64,000 nt of DNA, from positions 269,897,560 to 269,961,559 of the forward strand of contig JAYESD010000001.1 of assembly GCA_036927565.1 (NCBI GenBank), read 5' to 3'. Below, piece after piece: positions 1-11,308 of the stretch (position 1 is its first letter; each line of letters begins with the position of its first letter). The notes below the pieces were generated by a model. It had not been told where the DNA came from. It saw only the letters and a list, made by a program, of their open reading frames with translations, and ran no database searches. The DNA is from Tuctoria greenei. Taxonomy: Eukaryota; Streptophyta; Magnoliopsida; Poales; Poaceae. The translations under genes were made by a program, and so were the position numbers.

Positions 1-633
1 ACCATCAGGAGAGTCACTCCTCCTTCAATGCACTTCTGGATCCTTGACAAGATCGGGTTATATGCCTCTGACAGCTTCAGGACCACCTCCCAGGCATCGG
101 TGTCAACGACAGGAAGGTTGTCAGGCAGCTCCAGCATGTCATGATGATCCACCCTGATGACCACCCAATCCTTGTTCCAGCCATCCCACTTCCCGAAAGG
201 GAACATCTTCAAGTACTTGAAGGGCAAGTTCTTGCACTTCACAAAGTAGTAGAAGCCGAGAAGCTCATTCTCTTTCCCGGTTGTGTGGACCTTGAAGAAG
301 GTCCGGAAGAGCTCGATGCAAGGCGACACACCCACCCACATCTCGTAAAAATGGACAAATATCGCCACTAGCAAGAAGGGTGGGGGCCGAGGTGGTGGAG
401 ATGCAGTCTGTAGAAGTCCAGCAGCATCAGCAAGAAGCTGGAGAATGGTGGATGAGCTCCACCATGGTGAACGCCTAGAAATATACAATCTCTCCGGTGC
501 TTTCCTTCTTGAAGGGGAGCTTGTCGAGGCGAATCGAGTTCTTGAAAGAGTCGCTTGACCACCCCATGTAGGTGCAGACTCTAGACAACTCTTCATCGCT
601 CTTGATCCGGCTGCGAGTAAGACCCAACTCCAT
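1..633 (-). pseudogene. Antisense accessory gene of a Tat element, N-terminal part, broken
   Basis: The conserved start reads MELGLTRSRIK at 633, the same start as in the other two copies here (43736 plus, 53449 minus); sequence upstream of that methionine diverges, which is why this start was chosen. The protein resembles the plant 'putative gypsy type transposon' family (Pfam Transposase_28, recalled not searched), with the recognisable LLDFYxLxLHHLGPH block near 400-440. A TAG stop falls near 475 after the VYF motif. Two frameshifts follow, near 450 and 370, and the last stretch (FPFGKWDGWNKDW onward) is open to the window edge. The function of the family is unknown; this copy cannot make a full protein. 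Confidence 0.7.
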
Positions 634-836
634 CACCGCAAAGTGGAGCAGAAGTGGAAGAAGGGTTGCAAGGGAAGAGAGCTCTAAACGCAAGATCAAA
701 TGAAAGCATAAGTAGTTCTCTTCCCATGCATACTTTCTCCCTTTAGTAAGCCTCTGCAATGCTTGGATGGAAACTACCTCTGGACCCGAATCATGAATGA
801 CCTCGTCAATGACGAGGGGGCTCGGGTCTAGTTTGT
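1..836 (+). mobile_element. 3' internal fragment of a Tat-lineage Ty3/gypsy element
   Basis: This stretch aligns by eye with the part of element C just upstream of its 3' LTR (about 52,800-53,660), including the reverse-oriented accessory gene and the purine-rich stretch that follows it. It is a fragment: the window edge cuts it on the left, and the 5' LTR of element A begins abruptly at 837. The matching right half of this Tat copy is not found beyond element B at 20162, so the copy is not simply split by one insertion. Confidence 0.7.
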
Positions 837-3656
837 TGTAACACCCTCATTTTCATGCATCATGCCCTACATGCACTCATATACATGTTTAACATTAGCC
901 CACAACAAGAGGAACGAGTTTAACATTGATTCGGAGCATTTAAAATTGATTTGGAGCAAAACCGCACTTAAAACGCAGGAAAGTGCGGACTAGTCCGATT
1001 TTGGTGAGGACTAGTCCGATTTCTCTCTCACTAAAAACGGACTTGTCCGATTTTGTGCGGACTAGTCCGATATTCCATGAATCCTTGGAATTTTGCTAAG
1101 TCCCTGGACTTTTCCGTACTAGTCCGGTGTTCCAGCGGACTTGTCCGTTTTTCCTCTCTGTTCAAATTCGGACTTGTCCGATTTTTGGCCAGACTTGTCC
1201 GATTTTCTCTCTGGACGACTTCGAACTAGTCCGGTCCTGTCCGGACTTGTCCGATATTTCGCGACTCCGAGTTGATCTTTTGTTTTACGACTTGTTTCTT
1301 GGGTTTCACGTTAAGTGGGCCTAGGTACGTCGTGCCTAACTCTTTTAGAGCCCATGTGAGACTCTAAACCGGCCTCTACTCATCCCAAAACTCGAAATCC
1401 ATCTAACCCTAGCCTCCACCTCTATATAAACAGCCCCACCCCTTGGTTTGACATCTATTTGCCACTTTTCCACCCACCCAAACCCTAGTTCGTGGGGAGC
1501 CACCATCAAGGAGGGAGGAGAAGATCCCAAGCAAGAGGAAGAAGAGGAGGAAACGAAGGAGGATCAAGATCTCCACCAAGTTTCGTCCTTCACCACCAAT
1601 TCATCTCCAAGTTCATCACCAACCCTAGATCATCAAGATCCAAGTGTTACCTCCAAGTTTCTTGGTTCATTGGAGTTCTAAACACCTGGTATACCTTCTA
1701 TTCTCTTTTCCTTACATGAAATCAACCCCTAATCTCTGAATTTACGTCGATCTAGAAAACCCTAATCTGCTGATCTCGTCAAGTGCGGACTTGTCCGGTC
1801 CCTAGCGGACTAGTCCAATCTTTCTGGTTAAATTGTGTAGAATTGGTTCTAAAATTTGATCTAATCGAATCCAAACCTGTATAAACTTGTTAAAAGCTAT
1901 TAGAACTAGTTAGTGATCTTTAAAAGCAATCTAGTAACAAGTTCTACCTTGCATTTGCATCAATCATGCATGTCATGACATATTGAGTAATATTTGTGCA
2001 CTCTTTGATTGTGTTTCTTGTATTGTTTGTTTATTGTGTGGATTAGACGGATTTGCACTATAGAGTGCCGCGGAGGATCTACAACATCAAGAGTTTGACG
2101 GCTTTGACCCTAATTAACAGCAAGAGCAAGGCAAGTGTCCTTGAAGCATATTGATCCTGTTTTTAAAATAAATGTTTTGTTTGCAAAACTGCATGCTTGT
2201 GTCAAATTGATGGGAAATCCTATGATAGGAAGTTTACTAGAATTGTTTAACCACCCTTGTCACCTGGAATTTATGGTAGAGAGTCGGGAAGGGTTTTTAC
2301 CTTTTTGCTTCGCTTAATCAACTGGGATGGGAAACAACTATATCACTCAATTTAATTATGCATGGATGAGATTATGGTTAACATGAACTGGTTAAACATG
2401 GTATGGTAATGGATGATCTAAGCAAGCCTGGTATGTGGATGGGTTGGATGTTACGGTGGTTTGCTTGCTTTAGATCTAAGGACCGGTTCATGCGAGAATA
2501 AGCCAGGACTACAGTGCCACCACGAGGCCAAGTATGGGTGCGGCGTAGCTGATTAATTAGGGCTTTGCTAGGGCTGTTTGGACCATTGTGGATGCTCGGG
2601 GAAGGGGTAGTCGGATTGGGTTTGTTGATGATTGGTGGGACTACCCTGGGATCCGAATGGCTCAAGAGGGGGCCCTTGGTTGAAGATGTGCTCTGCGGGA
2701 GACATCGCCACCGGTGAAACCTCAGTGGGGTCTAAATAGGCTAGTAATCCCTTTGTAAAGGCTATTTTGTGATCTCTTGGCCACACACCAACGGAAGTGT
2801 GTAATGTGACCGACAGGTCATGGGCATAAGGGAGGTTCTTAGTCGCTGAAAGGTGATGAAATCACGAGCACGTGGGTAAAGAGGTACAAACTCTGCAGAG
2901 TTAACTAAAAACTATCATGATAGCCGTGCTCCCGGTTATGAGCACCTGGACAACTTCCATGATTAGAGGCAAATTGGAATTTGGGATGGTTATGGTTTGG
3001 TAATGGTTATGGATGGTTATGGATTAATCTCTGGTATTGAATATGGTTATTGGCAATGGTGAAATCTGGACTTATTGATGATGGTAATGAATTCGGTTTG
3101 GTATTATGGTATTACTCATAATTATGTTGGGATTACTTCACATACTTATACTATATTGCCTTTCAAATGTTTTAATGTACTTTTCAGCACTTTACCATTA
3201 TTATTGTCGTCATTTGAATCAGCCACATGTCATACTTTCCACACTTGCTGAGTACGACATGTACTCACTCTTACAATCCCCCACCCCAACAGTTGCAGGT
3301 CAGGACTGGGAGTTTAATGGCGATAATGCGGAGTTCTAGGCCGTGTCTACCGTCAGCTTTGCCTGTGGTGTTGATTGGAGCTGCGCATACATACCCTATC
3401 GCTTATGCTGCATAGTTGCTTAGTTTGCTTAGTTGTTTAATTAGTTTATTTCCGCTGCATTAGTTGAACTTGTCATTAATATTCATAGGGCTTGTATTCG
3501 AGGATAATATAGCTTGTGTAATAAAATCTGGATAATTAATCTTGTCTTGTGGTAATTTTCTGTATACTCTTTTGTGATTGCACTCGTGTATGTGTGATGA
3601 ACATCCTGGGCACACATATGCGTTAGCTTGGTTTATTCTCGGAACCGGGCGTCACA
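837..3656 (+). repeat. 5' LTR of element A
   Basis: A 2820-bp LTR with TG...CA ends, matched by 8490-11308. It contains ten copies of the palindrome CGGACTAGTCCG or close variants between 986 and 1253, a TATA box at 1423-1430, and two more palindrome copies at 1786 and 1806. Short open frames in the LTR recur in the other LTR copies simply because the sequence is duplicated; none looks like a protein gene. A GGTTATGG-rich simple stretch lies around 2970-3050. Confidence 0.92.
986..1430 (+). promoter_or_regulatory. LTR promoter: palindrome array plus TATA box (element A, 5' LTR)
   Basis: Ten copies of CGGAC(T)AGTCCG or CGGACTTGTCCG, some with one mismatch, start at 986, 1006, 1038, 1058, 1115, 1136, 1169, 1190, 1222 and 1242. 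A TATATAAA box at 1423-1430 lies about 170 bp downstream. Seen: repeats and TATA. Inferred: a U3 enhancer array driving transcription toward gag. Confidence 0.6.
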
Positions 3657-3659
3657 GAT

Positions 3660-3671
3660 TGGTATCAGAGC
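3660..3671 (+). other. Primer binding site, element A
   Basis: TGGTATCAGAGC lies three bases after the LTR end. It is the standard plant LTR-retrotransposon primer site, complementary to the 3' end of initiator methionine tRNA. Confidence 0.9.
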
Positions 3672-3927
3672 CACAGGTTGACCGTAGGATGCAGCCTAGA
3701 TAGAATGGACACTTTAGAGCATATAGGAGCACTCAGGAATCGATGTGTTCTTGCTTGGTGTGTTGTTTGCTATATATATTGGTTGCTTGTGTGCTTAATA
3801 GAGGATTTTGGGATGCCTTAGCATTGCCATGTCCACTTAGGCTAGTGTAGCTAGTTGTTTAGTTTCATATCCCTTGATGCATATAGTTGGGGACGTTTTC
3901 TAATTCTTACCTATTTCTTTTCTTCAG

Positions 3928-6900
3928 ATGGTGAGGACTCGCAACCAGAGGGATAGCAATGATGAGGGGGAAAACAATGGAGTGCCTCAGAACAACAATG
4001 GGCAAGGACCTGCTCACGAAGCTATCAACATCGAGCAGCTTTTGGCCATGCAAAACCAGCTCATGCAGACCATGATACAGACTATGGGACACCTGCAGGC
4101 TGGCAATATCAACAATCAGCCCCACATGCCTCCACCGCCACCCCCACCTCCTCATAACCGATTGGGAGAGTTTATGAGGACTAGGCCGCCAACCTTTGCT
4201 CAAGCCGCAGACCCTATGGATGCGGATGATTGGCTCAAGTCCTTGGAGAAGAAGCTAGCCATTGTCCAATGCAGTGACCGAGAGAGGGTCCTATTTGCTT
4301 CTCATCAACTCGTTGGAGCAGCCGCAGACTGGTGGGATGTTTATTGCAATGCTCATGAGAACCAAGAGAGAATTACCTGGGCGGAATTCAAGGAGAGTTT
4401 CCGTTCTCATTATGTGCCGGAAGGTGTTATGCTCTTGAAGAGGCAAGAATTTGAGAATTTAAGGCAAGGAAGATCAAGCGTGAGTGAATATCTCAATAAA
4501 TTCACTCAACTCTCAAGGTATGCGCCTGAGGATGTTAGCCGGGACAGCCGGAAGCAATACTTGTTCATGAGGGGATTGAACAATACGATCCAAGTGCAAT
4601 TGCTCAACTGTGATTATGTCAATTTCCAGAAGCTTGTGGACAAAGCAATTGTGGTTGAGAACAAGATCCGTGAGATGGAGCAAGAAATCAAGAGGAAGGC
4701 ACCATATCAAGGACAGCAACAAGGAAGTAATGTGCGCCCTCGCTTTGCGCCACCCAATGCGCCTCATTACAGCTCCTCTATTCCTGCTCAGCGCCCTGGA
4801 TATGCACCGCGCCCAACTCAGTTTGTGCAGCAGCGCCCTGTCATGCAAGCACCTAGGCCTCCGATGCCTTATGCACCTCGTGCTGATTTTCCTGGAGCCA
4901 ATGCTCAAAACCAAGCTCGTCCCAATAATTCTGGTGGAGTTAAGAAGTGCTATACTTGTGGAGAAGCTGGACACTTTGCACATCAATGTCCTAAGTCGGG
5001 CCTTGGTCAAGGAAGCAATGCATCGAGGCAAAACCCAAGACCTAATGGAGGACAGCCACAAGGAAGCCGTGGACAGCAAAATTTTGCTCGTGGCAACATG
5101 AACCATGTCTCTACGGAGGATGCTCAACAAGCGGATGATGTGGTCATTGGTATGTTTCTCGCCAGCTCCAACCCCGCGACTATGTTATTTGATTCTGGAG
5201 CATCGCATTCATTCATTGCATCGAAGTATGTTGCCAAGTATAGTTTGCCTATCTCTCATATGAAGTTTACTCTGTTGGTTAAGTCTCCTGGAGGAGAGAT
5301 GAGGACAAATATAGTATGTCCAAAAGTAAGCCTTAGAATAAGGGGGGTAGACTTCTCCGCCAACCTCATTGTTTTAGATTCTCAAGGGTTGGATATTATA
5401 CTTGGTATGGACTGGTTGAGGAAGCACAATGGAGTTATTGAATGTGCCACAAAGACGGTGAAGTTGACTAATGAAGAAGGGATCACCGTAGAATTTGAAG
5501 CAACCCAACATGCACCGAAGCAATTAGAGCTGAATCATATGGACGGTGCCGCAATGGAGGAGATTCCGGTTGTATGTGAATTTTTGGATGTGTTTCCGGA
5601 TGAGTTGCCAGGTATGCCACCCGATCGAGACATTGAGTTTGTTATTGATTTAATACCTGGAACTGCACCTATAGCTAAGAGGCCGTATAGGATGCCTCCT
5701 ATGGAATTAGCGGAGCTCAAGAAACAAATTCAAGAGCAATTAGAGAAGGGTTTTATTCGCCCTAGCTCTTCACCTTGGGGAGCGCCCGTTCTATTTGTGG
5801 ACAAGAAGGACGGATCCCAAAGGATGTGCGTGGATTACCGAGCTCTCAACGAGGTAACAATCAAGAACAAGTACACCTTGCCCCGTATAGAGGATTTGTT
5901 TGATCAGATGAAGGGTGCTTGTGTCTTCTCTAAGATTGATTTGAGGTCAGGTTACTTTCAAATGAAGATTAGACCATCGGACATACCCAAGACAGCTTTT
6001 AGAACACGGTATGGATCTTATGAGTACACCGTGATGTCATTTGGATTGACAAATGCACCTGCCTACTTTATGTACCTCTTGAATAAAGTCTTCATGGAGT
6101 ACTTAGATAAGTTCATTGTGGTGTTTATTGATGATATCATGATCTACTCGAAGGATGAGAAGGAACATGAGGAACACTTGAGGCTTACGTTGCAAAAATT
6201 GAGGGAGCATCAATTGTATGCCAAGTTCAACAAGTGCCAGTTTTGGTTGAAAGAGGTGCCATTTTTAGGCCATATTATTTCCGGAGGAGGAGTATCGGTT
6301 GACCCCGGTAAAGTGAGGGATGTGTTGAAGTGGGAACCGCCGCAAAATATCAAGGAAATAAGGAGTTTTCTTGGGATGGCTGGATATTACCATAGATTCA
6401 TCAAGGATTTTTCCAAGATAGCCAAGCCTATGACAGAGTTTCTAATGAAGGGAAAGGCATTCCAATGGACTCAAGCTTGTCAAGAGAGTTTTGAGGAGTT
6501 GAAGAAGCGGTTGACAACAGCCCCAGTTTTGGTATTGCCGGATGTAAGCAAGAGTTTTGACATTTATTGCGATGCATCAAGACAAGGGCTTGGATGTGTA
6601 TTGATGCAAGAAGGTCAAGTGGTCGCCTATGCGTCAAGACAATTGAAGAAACATGAGCAGAATTACCCCACGCATGATCTTGAACTAGCAGCCGTGGTAC
6701 ATGCATTGAAGATTTGGAGACACTATATTCTTGGACATAGGTGTGAAATTTACACGGATCATAAGAGTTTGAAGTATATTTTCACACAAACGGATCTGAA
6801 CTTGAGGCAACGAAGATGGTTGGAACTCATCAAAGATTATGATTTGGGGATCAACTATCATCCGGGAAAAGTTAATGTAGTGGCCGATGCTTTGAGTAGA

Positions 6901-8646
6901 AAGGGAGTAAGTCATCAACTCACGGTTCGAGAGTTACCATTCGAGTTATGTAAGGAGTTTGAACGGTTGAACCTCGGGTTTGTAAATGAGATGGAGATGA
7001 TGGAGTTAAACCCAACCTTGGAGCAGGAAATTCGAGAGGCCCAAACCGCAGATGAAGGGATCAATGAAATCAAGGAAAGGACCGAAGAAGGGAGAGAATT
7101 CAGATTTGATGAAGACGAATATGGTACCTTATGGATTGGAAAGAGAATCGTTGTGCCTAATGTAAAGCATATTCGGGAGACAATATTAAAGGAGGCACAT
7201 GACTCGCCTTACTCGATTCACCCCGGTTGTACGAAGATGTACAAGGACTTGAAGACTTGCTATTGGTGGGATAGCATGAAAAAGGACATAGTCGAATTTG
7301 TTGCATTGTGTGATGTGTGTCAACGAGTCAAGGCGGAACATCAAAGGCCAGCCGGATTATTGCAACCGTTGAAGATTCCGGAATGGAAGTGGGAAGAAAT
7401 TGGTATGGACTTCATAGTTGGGTTACCACGTACTCAGTCCGGGTATGACTCAATTTGGGTAATTGTGGATCGTTTAACCAAGTCAGCTCATTTTGTCCCT
7501 GTGAAGACCAAGTATACAGCTGCACGATTGGCCGAAATATACATGGAGCATATTGTGTGTCGACATGGAGTCCCTAAGAAGATAATCTCGGATAGAGGTT
7601 CTCAATTTACCTCCAGATTTTGGCAAAAATTGCATGAAGCATTGGGAACGAGGTTGAATTTTAGTTCAGCATATCATCCTCAAACGGATGGACAAACCGA
7701 GAGGACCAATCAGATTTTGGAGGACATGTTAAGAGCTTGTGCTTTAAAGCATGGGAAAAGTTGGGACAGAAGTTTGCCATACGCAGAATTTTCATACAAC
7801 AATAGTTACCAAGCAAGCTTGAAAATGTCACCATATGAAGCGCTTTATGGGAGGAAGTGTAGGACACCTTTATTCTGGAATGAGGCAGGAGAAACTCAAG
7901 TATTTGGTCCGGATGTGTTGCAAGAAGCCGAAAAGCAAGTCCAAATAATTCGTGGAAACTTGAGGGCTGCCCAATCAAGGCAAAAAGGCTATGCGGATAA
8001 TAGGAGAAGGAAATTAGCCTTTGAAATAGGAGATTTTTTTTACCTCAAGGTGTCACCAATGAGAGGTCATAAGAGGTTTAACATAAGGGGCAAGCTCGCA
8101 CCTCGTTATATTGGACCATTCAAGATTTTGGACAAAAGAGGAGAAGTAGCATATAAGTTGGAGATGCCAGCTCATCTTTCAGACGTACATGATGTGTTTC
8201 ATGTTTCCCAGCTCAAGAAGTGTTTGAGAGTGCCGGAAGAACAAGTGCCAATGGAAGAATTGGAACTAGAGGAAGATTTGACGTATGCCGAGCAACCGGT
8301 CAAAATCTTGGAAACCAAGGAGAGAGTCACAAGGAACAAGGTGATTCGATGGTGTAAAGTCCAATGGAAGCACCATACCGAAAAAGAAGCAACTTGGGAG
8401 TTAGAGGATGATCTCAAGAAGAAATTTCCCTATCTCTTCTCTTCCGCGTCGAATCTCGAGGGCGAGATTCATTTTAAGGGGGGTAGGTTTGTAACACCCT
8501 CATTTTCATGCATCATGCCCTACATGCACTCATATACATGTTTAACATTAGCCCATAGCAAGAGGAACGAGTTTAACATTGATTCGGAGCATTTAAAATT
8601 GATTTGGAGCAAAACCGCACTTAAAACGCAGGAAAGTGCGGACTAG
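3928..8646 (+). CDS. Gag-Pol polyprotein with chromodomain, 1572 aa, uninterrupted
   Basis: This makes capsid, protease, reverse transcriptase, RNase H and integrase for element A as one frame. Seen: gag with a proline-rich segment near residues 70-77; a CCHC zinc knuckle (CYTCGEAGHFAHQC) from residue 341; aspartic protease DSGASHSF at 422; RT active site FIDD at 733-736; RNase H start YCDAS with D882; integrase zinc finger from H1091; catalytic D1161, D1222 and E1258 with the usual D35E spacing; chromodomain about 1455-1505. The start ATG (MVRTRNQRD) is conserved in element B. No internal stop or frameshift is present. Oddly, the frame runs through the polypurine tract and about 51 codons into the 3' LTR; the stop TAG lies inside the first palindrome copy there. 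Confidence 0.93.
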   Translation: MVRTRNQRDSNDEGENNGVPQNNNGQGPAHEAINIEQLLAMQNQLMQTMIQTMGHLQAGNINNQPHMPPPPPPPPHNRLGEFMRTRPPTFAQAADPMDADDWLKSLEKKLAIVQCSDRERVLFASHQLVGAAADWWDVYCNAHENQERITWAEFKESFRSHYVPEGVMLLKRQEFENLRQGRSSVSEYLNKFTQLSRYAPEDVSRDSRKQYLFMRGLNNTIQVQLLNCDYVNFQKLVDKAIVVENKIREMEQEIKRKAPYQGQQQGSNVRPRFAPPNAPHYSSSIPAQRPGYAPRPTQFVQQRPVMQAPRPPMPYAPRADFPGANAQNQARPNNSGGVKKCYTCGEAGHFAHQCPKSGLGQGSNASRQNPRPNGGQPQGSRGQQNFARGNMNHVSTEDAQQADDVVIGMFLASSNPATMLFDSGASHSFIASKYVAKYSLPISHMKFTLLVKSPGGEMRTNIVCPKVSLRIRGVDFSANLIVLDSQGLDIILGMDWLRKHNGVIECATKTVKLTNEEGITVEFEATQHAPKQLELNHMDGAAMEEIPVVCEFLDVFPDELPGMPPDRDIEFVIDLIPGTAPIAKRPYRMPPMELAELKKQIQEQLEKGFIRPSSSPWGAPVLFVDKKDGSQRMCVDYRALNEVTIKNKYTLPRIEDLFDQMKGACVFSKIDLRSGYFQMKIRPSDIPKTAFRTRYGSYEYTVMSFGLTNAPAYFMYLLNKVFMEYLDKFIVVFIDDIMIYSKDEKEHEEHLRLTLQKLREHQLYAKFNKCQFWLKEVPFLGHIISGGGVSVDPGKVRDVLKWEPPQNIKEIRSFLGMAGYYHRFIKDFSKIAKPMTEFLMKGKAFQWTQACQESFEELKKRLTTAPVLVLPDVSKSFDIYCDASRQGLGCVLMQEGQVVAYASRQLKKHEQNYPTHDLELAAVVHALKIWRHYILGHRCEIYTDHKSLKYIFTQTDLNLRQRRWLELIKDYDLGINYHPGKVNVVADALSRKGVSHQLTVRELPFELCKEFERLNLGFVNEMEMMELNPTLEQEIREAQTADEGINEIKERTEEGREFRFDEDEYGTLWIGKRIVVPNVKHIRETILKEAHDSPYSIHPGCTKMYKDLKTCYWWDSMKKDIVEFVALCDVCQRVKAEHQRPAGLLQPLKIPEWKWEEIGMDFIVGLPRTQSGYDSIWVIVDRLTKSAHFVPVKTKYTAARLAEIYMEHIVCRHGVPKKIISDRGSQFTSRFWQKLHEALGTRLNFSSAYHPQTDGQTERTNQILEDMLRACALKHGKSWDRSLPYAEFSYNNSYQASLKMSPYEALYGRKCRTPLFWNEAGETQVFGPDVLQEAEKQVQIIRGNLRAAQSRQKGYADNRRRKLAFEIGDFFYLKVSPMRGHKRFNIRGKLAPRYIGPFKILDKRGEVAYKLEMPAHLSDVHDVFHVSQLKKCLRVPEEQVPMEELELEEDLTYAEQPVKILETKERVTRNKVIRWCKVQWKHHTEKEATWELEDDLKKKFPYLFSSASNLEGEIHFKGGRFVTPSFSCIMPYMHSYTCLTLAHSKRNEFNIDSEHLKLIWSKTALKTQESAD
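8476..8489 (+). other. Polypurine tract, element A
   Basis: AAGGGGGGTAGGT directly precedes the 3' LTR start at 8490. It is the expected plus-strand priming site, and it lies inside the gag-pol reading frame. Confidence 0.85.
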
Positions 8647-11308
8647 TCCGATTTTGCTGAGGACTAGTCCGATTTCTCTCTGACTAAAAACGGACTTGTC
8701 CGATTTTGTGCGGACTAGTCCGATATTCCATGAATCCTTGGAAATTTGCTAAGTCCCTGGACTTTTGCGGACTAGTCCGGTGTTCCAGCGGACTTGTCCG
8801 TTTTTCCTCTCTGTTCAAATTCGGACTTGTCCGATTTTTGGCCAGACTTGTCCGATTTTCTCTCTGGACGACTACGGACTAGTCCGGTCCTGTCCGGACT
8901 TGTCCGATATTTCGCGACTCCGAGTTGATCTTTTGTTTTACGACTTGTTTCTTGGGTTTCACATTAAGTGGGCCTAGGTACGTCGTGCCTAACTCTTTTA
9001 GAGCCCATGTGGGACTCTAAACCGGCCTCTACTCATCCCAAAACTCGAAATCCATCTAACCCTAGCCTCCACCTCTATATAAACAGCCCCACCCCTTGGT
9101 TTGACATCTATTTGCCACTTTTCCACCCACCCAAACCCTAGTTCGTGGGGAGCCACCATCAAGGAGGGAGGAGAAGATCCCAAGCAAGAGGAAGAAGAGG
9201 AGGAAACGAAGGAGGATCAAGATCTCCACCAAGTTTCGTCCTTCACCACCAATTCATCTCCAAGTTCATCACCAACCCTAGATCATCAAGATCCAAGTGT
9301 TACCTCCAAGTTTCTTGGTTCATTGGAGTTCTAAACACCTGGTATACCTTCTATTCTCTTTTCCTTACATGAAATCAACCCCTAATCTCCGAATTTACGT
9401 CGATCTAGAAAACCCTAATCTGCTGATCTCGTCAAGTGCGGACTTGTCCGGTCCCTAGCGGACTAGTCCGATCTTTCTGGTTAAATTGTGTAGAATTGGT
9501 TCTAAAATTTGATCTAATCGAATCCAAACCTGTATAAACTTGTTAAAAGCTATTAGAACTAGTTAGTGATCTTTAAAAGCAATCTAGTAACAAGTTCTAC
9601 CTTGCATTTGCATCAATCATGCATGTCATGACATATTGAGTAATATTTGTGCACTCTTTGATTGTGTTTCTTGTATTGTTGTTTATTGTGTGGATTAGAC
9701 GGATTTGCGCTAGAGAGTGTCGCGGAGGATCTACAACATCAAGAGTTTGACGGCTTTGACCCTAATCAACAGCAAGAGCAAGGCAAGTGTCCTTGAAGAA
9801 TATTGATCCTGTTTTTAAAATAAATGTTTTGTTTGCAAAACTGCATGCTTGTGTCAAATTGATGGGAAATCCTATGATAGGAAGTTTACTAGAATTGTTT
9901 AACCACCCTTGTCACCTGGAATTTATGGTAGAGAGTCGGGAAGGGTTTTTACCTTTTTGCTTCGCTTAATCAATTGGGATGGGAAACAACTATATCACTC
10001 AATTTAATTATGCATGTATGAGATTATGGTTAACATGAACTGGTTAAACATGGTATGGTAATGGATGATCTAAGCAATCCTGGTATGTGGATGGGTTGGA
10101 TGTTACGGTGGTTTGCTTGCTTTAGATCTAAGGACCGGTTCATGCGAGAATAAGCCAGGACTACAGTGCCACCACGAGGCCAAGTATGGGTGCGGCGTAG
10201 CTGATTAATTAGGGCTTTGCTAGGGCTGTTTGGACCATTGTGGATGCTCGGGGAAGGGGTAGTCGGATTGGGTTTGTTGATGATTGGTGGGACTACCCTG
10301 GGATCCAAATGGCTCAAGAGGGGGCCCTTGGTTGAAGATGTGCTCTGCGGGAGACATCGCCACCGGTGAAACCTCAGTGGGGTCTAAATAGGCTAGTAAT
10401 CCCTTTGTAAAGGCTATTTTGTGATCTCTTGGCCACACACCAACGGAAGTGTGTAATGTGACCGACAGGTCATGGGCATAAGGGAGGTTCTTAGTCGCTG
10501 AAAGGTGATGAAATCACGAGCACGTGGGTAAAGAGGTACAAACTCTGCAGAGTTAACTAAAAACTATCATGATAGCCGTGCTCCCGGTTATGAGCACCTA
10601 GACAACTTCCATGATTAGAGGCAAATTGGAATTTGGGATGGTTATGGTTTGGTAATGGTTATGGATGGTTATGGATTAATCTCTGGTATTGAATATGGTT
10701 ATTGGCAATGGTGAAATCTGGACTTATTGATGATGGTAATGAATTCGGTTTGGTATTATGGTATTACTCGTAATTATGTTGGGATTACTTCACATACTTA
10801 TACTATATTGCCTTTCAAATGTTTTAATGTACTTTTCAGCACTTTACCATTATTATTGTCGTCATTTGAATCAGCCACATGTCATACTTTCCACACTTGT
10901 TGAGTACGACATGTACTCACTCTTGCAATCCCCCAGCCCAACAGTTGCAGGTCAGGACTGGGAGTTTAATGGCGATAATGCGGAGTTCTAGGCCGTGTCT
11001 ACCGTCAGCTTTGCCTGTGGTGTTGATTGGAGCTGCGTATACATACCCTATCGCTTATGCTGCATAGTTGCTTAGTTTGCTTAGTTGTTTAATTAGTTTA
11101 TTTCCACTGCATTAGTTGAACTTGTCATTAATATTCATAGGGCTTGTATTCGAGGATAATATAGCTTGTGTAATAAAATCTGGATAATTAATCTTGTCTT
11201 GTGGTAATTTTCTGTATACTCTTTTGTGATTGCACTCGTGTATGTGTGATGAACATCCTGGGCACACATATGCGTTAGCTTGGTTCATTTTCGGAACCGG
11301 GCGTCACA
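8490..11308 (+). repeat. 3' LTR of element A
   Basis: A 2819-bp copy of 837-3656. Palindrome copies run from 8639 to 8906 and again at 9439 and 9459; the TATA box is at 9076-9083. Differences from the 5' LTR are scattered single changes, for example in the palindrome near 8770. The end GCGTCACA at 11308 is followed directly by internal LTR sequence of element B rather than by a target duplication. Confidence 0.92.

Larger units (their letters stand above)
837..11308 (+). mobile_element. Element A: intact Tekay-like chromovirus (Ty3/gypsy LTR retrotransposon)
   Basis: A complete LTR-PBS-gag-pol-PPT-LTR unit of about 10.5 kb. Both LTRs begin TGTAACACCC and end GGGCGTCACA, and are 2820 and 2819 bp. 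Domain order PR-RT-RNase H-INT followed by a C-terminal chromodomain places it among chromoviruses; long LTRs and a single gag-pol frame fit the Tekay/Del clade (from memory). The flanks do not form a target-site duplication: TTTGT stands before 837 and GCAAG after 11308. The two LTRs differ at scattered sites only, which suggests a fairly recent insertion. The 3' LTR abuts a truncated LTR of the related element B. Confidence 0.88.

Noticed and set aside
3657..3680. tRNA-like sequence after LTRs
   Set aside because: These are primer binding sites complementary to tRNA 3' ends, not tRNA genes.
4513..5130. 205-codon open frame on the minus strand in gag of A
   Set aside because: It lies entirely opposite a clearly real gag reading with a zinc knuckle, has no motif of its own, and is broken in element B.
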